In this document: positions 60,367-64,000 of the stretch, in pieces
Numbering within the stretch: the first letter of the stretch is position 1
Layout of the letters: each line of letters opens with the position of its first letter
Translations under genes and position numbers: made by a program
Source: Taenia hydatigena
Taxonomy: Eukaryota; Platyhelminthes; Cestoda; Cyclophyllidea; Taeniidae
DNA: 64,000 nt
Direction of reading: 5' to 3'
NCBI GenBank assembly: GCA_036345935.2
Contig: JADWOT020000001.1
Coordinates: 32,909,014 to 32,973,013 of the forward strand
The notes under the pieces: model-generated
Seen by the model: only the letters and a program-made list of their open reading frames with translations
Told to the model about the DNA's origin: nothing
Databases searched by the model: none

Positions 60367-63300
60367 TCACTCACCCGACGTGCTGTCTGGACCAACGATT
60401 TCGTGAGTAGATGAGGGGATTGGTGGGGGACTGTTGGCCGCCGCCGACTCCTGCCTACCCTCGAGACGGACGAGCGGTGATGACGATCCATGTGTAATTG
60501 GCACTCGCATTGGCTGCACTGTATCATTGTCGCCACCTCCCCAAGAGGCACCAACCACGTGGTTGGGTGAGGAGGCGCTGAGGTAGTGGGAGGTGGGCGT
60601 GCCACTGGTGGTGGGTGTCATAGCTGACCCTTCTACCTGCGCCTGCGCCTGCCTCTCACGGCCCTGGTGAGGAATGAGCAAGTCCTCCACTTCGTAGTTC
60701 ACCTGTAAGCCTACGTGAAGGGAAGGAGGAGAAGTGGTTCACCACATCAAATTGGTTCGAGAGTGAGTCTCATCAATGAATGAATTAATGAATGAATGAA
60801 TGAATGCATAAAACGAATGCATGCATGCATGAGAGAAATGGGAGACACAGAATGAGGGAAGGGGTAGGCAGTAAGAAAGCGTTGAAGGAGTGGACATGAG
60901 AAACGAAGGATGAGATGTGCTGGTCCTCCTCTGAAATGCACTTTGCTGGTGGTGACACATGGGCTGCTTAAGTGGACACTTAGCTAGCAGCAGTGTGTGA
61001 GGACTTGGCGCCGCACAAGGCCAGCATCATCGACTGGCTCGGCTTATCTGCATATGCGTATGCACACATGCAGAAGAGGATGCTTATGAGGAAGTCCTCC
61101 TCGGCTCCTTCAATGTCTACTACAAGCATGATGACTTGGAATTGCCGCAAGACTAACATGATTGAAAGTTCTCGATGTTCTTAATTAGACCACATGGGCA
61201 TGAAATATGCTGCCTAGCGATAGGATTGTTTGCGTTGAAAGTGCTAAAGGTGATGAAAGACAACCAATTTTCCTTGTCATTATTATTTGGAGGAGAGAAC
61301 TGACTGGTTGGGTGATTTGTTTGTGTTGCGCGTGGGTAGTGGTTGCATATGATGGGTTGTAAGTGTGCTGCAGTGCTTGTTTCGTACTGTGTTTGTGTAT
61401 GTGCTGTATGCGTTTGCGCTGCGATGATCAAGAGTCGTTGTTAGTTGGCTGTGGGAGGAGGGTGAAGAATCTGAGGAGCCTCTTTCCTTTTCTAAGACAA
61501 AGAAGAAGAGGAAGTTTTAATGTAGATGTGTATGCTCATAGGAAGCTACGGTGTTGAGGGATGTGTGACGTGTAATCAAATTAGATAGTTAGATGGAAGG
61601 AAGGAAGGAAGGATGAAAACTTGGATTTGTGAAGATGTAGACGAGGGGAAGAAGTGGAGAGTGGTGAAGTTGTGAGCTGCACAGAAGTGAGGGTTGTGAA
61701 TTGAGGAACTGTGGGACTGGGCATATAGATGTCTACATCTGAAGAGGCGAATTAAGTATGGGTTAAAGGTAATCGCTGACACCCTTGGACGACTTAGGAG
61801 GAGGAGGAAAAGGAGGAGGAGGGATGAACTGATGGATGGGTGTCGATGCGGTGGACACTTGGTTGTCTGGTTGGATAATTGCTAAATTAATGAGTGGACG
61901 TAGAGGTGATGAGCTCACGAGTGGATCCACAAGTGACTAACCAAGACGTCATTCAAGTGGATGAATGGGTGGACTTGGTGGATCAAGGTGGATGACTAGT
62001 TGGTCAGAGTTAGGAAGAACATGCCACTAGTGAGTCACATAAGTGGCAAATTTTCGAAAATGCATCAGCCTCTATTGGTCTTCACACAAATTTTAGATAA
62101 CTTGCAGACCTTTGCATTCCTCGTTTAATGAAATGATGGTGCTTTTTCTCTTCCACTTTACTCAATACCTTCCACTGACCTTGTAACTAAATGTGATACG
62201 ACATCCCTTTATTTGCCTCAAGATTCACCGCGATGAGTCATGAGTCGTATTTGGTTTTGAATCTTTTGAATCTGATTTGCTTTAATCGCATCTGCTAGGT
62301 GAAACCAGTGAGCAACAGTAGCAGCAGTCAAGGGCAGTAGCAGAGGAGAGCGTGGTGGAGTTACTGCAGCAGGGCATGGACTTGACATGCAACGCCTATC
62401 CACGTGCCCGTCTAGCAACAGTCTCGAACACGGGGCAACGTCGAACTAGCTGATGGGACACTTGGACAATTGTGCTCTCAACGATCCCATCTGTAGCATC
62501 ACATCGTCTCCTCTCAGTGCTTCCAGCGTCACCGCCCATCCGGGTACCCTTACCACATTACTTGAAATGATTATTACGGAGGTTCTTGTGAGTTACCTTC
62601 CTCTCCCTCCTCTTTATGCAGAGAACTATATCAAAGGTCTGATGAACTTGGCATAATACTGCTTCACTGCCATCATGAAGTCGTGGTGCGATGTATGAAA
62701 AACACCTACGTGAAGGAGACGTTTGTCAGCCATAGGAGGCATCAGAGGTCCATGTGGTTAAGTGCTACTTTTGTTATTTCAGTAGTGCACGTGTGCGCTC
62801 CTAACGTCCGCCTACTGGAGGACACGAGAAAGCCGTGGACGCCTGCTTGCCACTAAAGTGTGTTTATGCTTATTCGTATGTAGGCGAAGCGAGTGGTAGA
62901 AGCATGTGACAATAATATGGGAGGTGCGATCAACATGGCCTAATCCAGTGCAGACGCATTGATGGCTTGGGTACATCAGATGTAACAAAGCAATGCTGCA
63001 TCAGTCAGCGCAATAAGCTTGACAAGAAGTACAAAGGAGGCAGTATTAAGTCTTGTTGGTGTTGTGGCCCTAAAAGAATAAGTGAAAAAGGAGAAGGGTG
63101 AGGATGAGAAATGAGGAGGAGGAGGAGGAGGAGGAGGAGGAAGAGGAGGAGAGCGCACGAGTGCGGAGAGCTTACGGGGGTGCTGAGCATTCCACTCTCG
63201 CCACCAGCGCTCAGCTAAAAGATGGAACAAGACCATATCGACGTGGATAATGCCTGTAATTTAAGTGGTTTAAAGTGGAAATCGCGCTAATGCTACTGCT

Positions 63301-64000
63301 AGCTGCCCAAACATTGAAAGCAAGTCAGCTGAATGACGTATGCTTAGCCTGCAAGTAATTATGGACCAAATGATTCAGCACAAAAGCATGAAGTATGTCT
63401 TGATCCAGAGCCGCTATGTAACTCCTACAAAGTGACTTGACCAGTAGGAAGAGGAGGAGGAGGAGGAGGGAAAGAAGGGAGTGAGACTTACTTGGGTCAA
63501 TGCCTGGACGCACGGCCCCAGTGGCCGGTGCAACCTCCTCGTCACGAAGGGGAGAGATTGCAAAGCTGGTTGTGTCCCGGTCCACTGAGGCCGGTGGCAG
63601 CCTTCGGTGGTGGCGCACACAGGATCTAGCCTCAACTCCAACTGAGCGCTGGTGGCGCTCTCCCGCCTCGCCTTTCCTTCTTGTCACATCTACAAGGCAG
63701 CAGATTTATTAGCAAAATGGACACACTTACAGTCGACAAGGGTTCCAGCGATTCCAACAATTGCCCACATGTAGGACCATGTGAGTAGGTTCAGTGCACT
63801 ACTGCTCCAATTGAGCAGTGCAAAGCTCACATACGCGAGCAGAAATACAGCGTGGAGAACTCCTTCTTCCGACAACATCGCGAGTAAGTCACGGAAATAT
63901 GAAACTGGCGACGATGCTCCTGACAGCACACCGAGCGATGGATCGAAGACGACAATTTGAAATGTACGTGACAGCGTGCAATGAGTGAAGCAGACTGGTC
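60367..64000 (-). CDS. Membrane-protein gene, 3' half (four exons)
   Basis: Exons on the minus strand: A 63,731-64,000 (runs off the window), B 63,492-63,689, C 63,176-63,214, D 60,367-60,710. The introns are 41, 277 and 2,465 nt, all phase 1, with GTAAG donors and pyrimidine-rich acceptors. The frame stays open across every join, which is strong support. Exon A reads RTFQIVVFDPSLGVLSG, then two hydrophobic helices (GVLHAVFLLAYVSFALLNW and LTWSYMWAIVGIAGTLVDY). Exon B is basic and Arg-rich (TRRKGEAGERHQRS). Exon C adds ERWWREWNAQHP. Exon D starts LQVNYEVEDLLIPHQGRE and becomes a Ser/Pro/Thr-rich tail ending STSGE. It is therefore a membrane protein with a long, probably cytoplasmic, disordered C-terminus. 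I do not recognise the family. The stop overlaps a GTGAGT donor-like site, so an alternative downstream exon is possible. Broken relatives of exon A lie across the window. Confidence 0.7.
60775..60831. repeat. (AATG)n and (ATGC)n microsatellite
   Basis: About five AATG units followed by GCAT-type units, inside the last intron of the membrane-protein gene. Confidence 0.95.
61074..61156 (+). CDS. Candidate terminal exon, unknown protein (plus)
   Basis: After an acceptor-like 'cacacatgcag' the plus strand reads EDAYEEVLLGSFNVYYKHDD then LELPQD and TAA. The composition is convincingly protein-like, but I see no matching upstream exon. It lies inside the last intron of the minus-strand membrane-protein gene, so it would be a nested antisense gene end. 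A chance frame is quite possible. Confidence 0.25.
61595..61613. repeat. (GGAA)n microsatellite
   Basis: Four tandem GGAA units. A related (AGG)n stretch follows at 61,797-61,822. Confidence 0.9.
61958..62136. repeat. 180-bp repeat, copy 2
   Basis: Partner of 31,376-31,558 in the same orientation. It lies in the last intron of the membrane-protein gene, so at least one dispersed repeat crosses into genic DNA. Confidence 0.8.
62330..62660 (+). CDS. Candidate plus-strand exons with a 34-nt intron
   Basis: A frame reads AVAEESVVELLQQGMDLTCN then AYPRARLATVSNTG and stops at 62,450-62,452. Another reads HLDNCALNDPICSITSSPLS to LLEMIITEVL and meets a donor 'gttctt' followed by 'gtgagt'. From there to 'tatgcag' is only 34 nt and almost pure pyrimidine after the donor, the form of a tapeworm mini-intron. 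The following segment reaches a stop within seven codons. Several frames are open and the minus strand is open too, so the reading is uncertain. Family unknown. Confidence 0.25.
63113..63152. repeat. (GAG)n microsatellite
   Basis: A run of about twelve GAG-type triplets just inside the donor side of the last intron of the membrane-protein gene. A shorter one sits at 63,449-63,470 in the preceding intron. On the sense strand these are CTC runs. Confidence 0.95.

Noticed and set aside
1..64000. CRISPR arrays, bacterial operons, ribosome binding sites and telomere arrays
   Set aside because: No regularly spaced identical repeats, no long adjacent frames and no TTAGGG runs were seen. The sequence has eukaryotic gene structure.

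Overview
The window looks like nuclear DNA of a small-intron invertebrate, most likely a tapeworm or other flatworm. This is an inference, made without a database search. No reading frame exceeds about 145 codons and no bacterial operon, rRNA or tRNA is visible. What can be recognised as coding is split by GT-AG introns, one of them only 41 nt long (63,690-63,730). A second candidate intron of 34 nt lies at 62,586-62,619. Introns this short beside kilobase-long ones are typical of cestodes.

The right end (about 56.9-64 kb) carries the gene-like sequence, mainly on the minus strand. The best model is the 3' half of a membrane-protein gene entering from the right edge. It has four exons joined by three phase-1 introns, a stop at 60,367-60,369 and an AATAAA signal at 60,252-60,257. 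Downstream on the same strand are exon pieces of an abnormal-spindle (ASPM/Asp) homologue with a clear first calponin-homology segment. It runs into a stop soon afterwards, so it may be a truncated gene or a pseudogene. Weak plus-strand candidate exons lie inside the 2.5-kb last intron of the membrane-protein gene.

The left and middle (1 to about 56 kb) are mostly old, diverged repeats. A block of about 5.6 kb (2,489-8,142) is repeated in direct orientation at 16,025-20,620, with further tandem copies inside it and one extra insertion of about 750 bp in the second copy. From 20.6 to 53.9 kb there are six partial copies, in both orientations, of a composite unit. Its fuller copies have the order: repeat S1, module E6 antisense, E6 sense, repeat S2, then a tail containing module E1. 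S1 and S2 are related direct repeats of about 300 bp, and the two E6 modules form an inverted pair.

The main observation is that module E1 translates into a decayed relative of the transmembrane exon of the right-edge gene. At least five broken E1 copies lie at 21.1, 23.9, 25.5, 30.2 and 47.1 kb. Other coding-like modules (E2 to E7) also recur as short, broken, alignable exon-like pieces. The middle of the window therefore looks like a graveyard of partial gene copies moved around with a repeat unit. All similarities were judged by eye, so boundaries are approximate.
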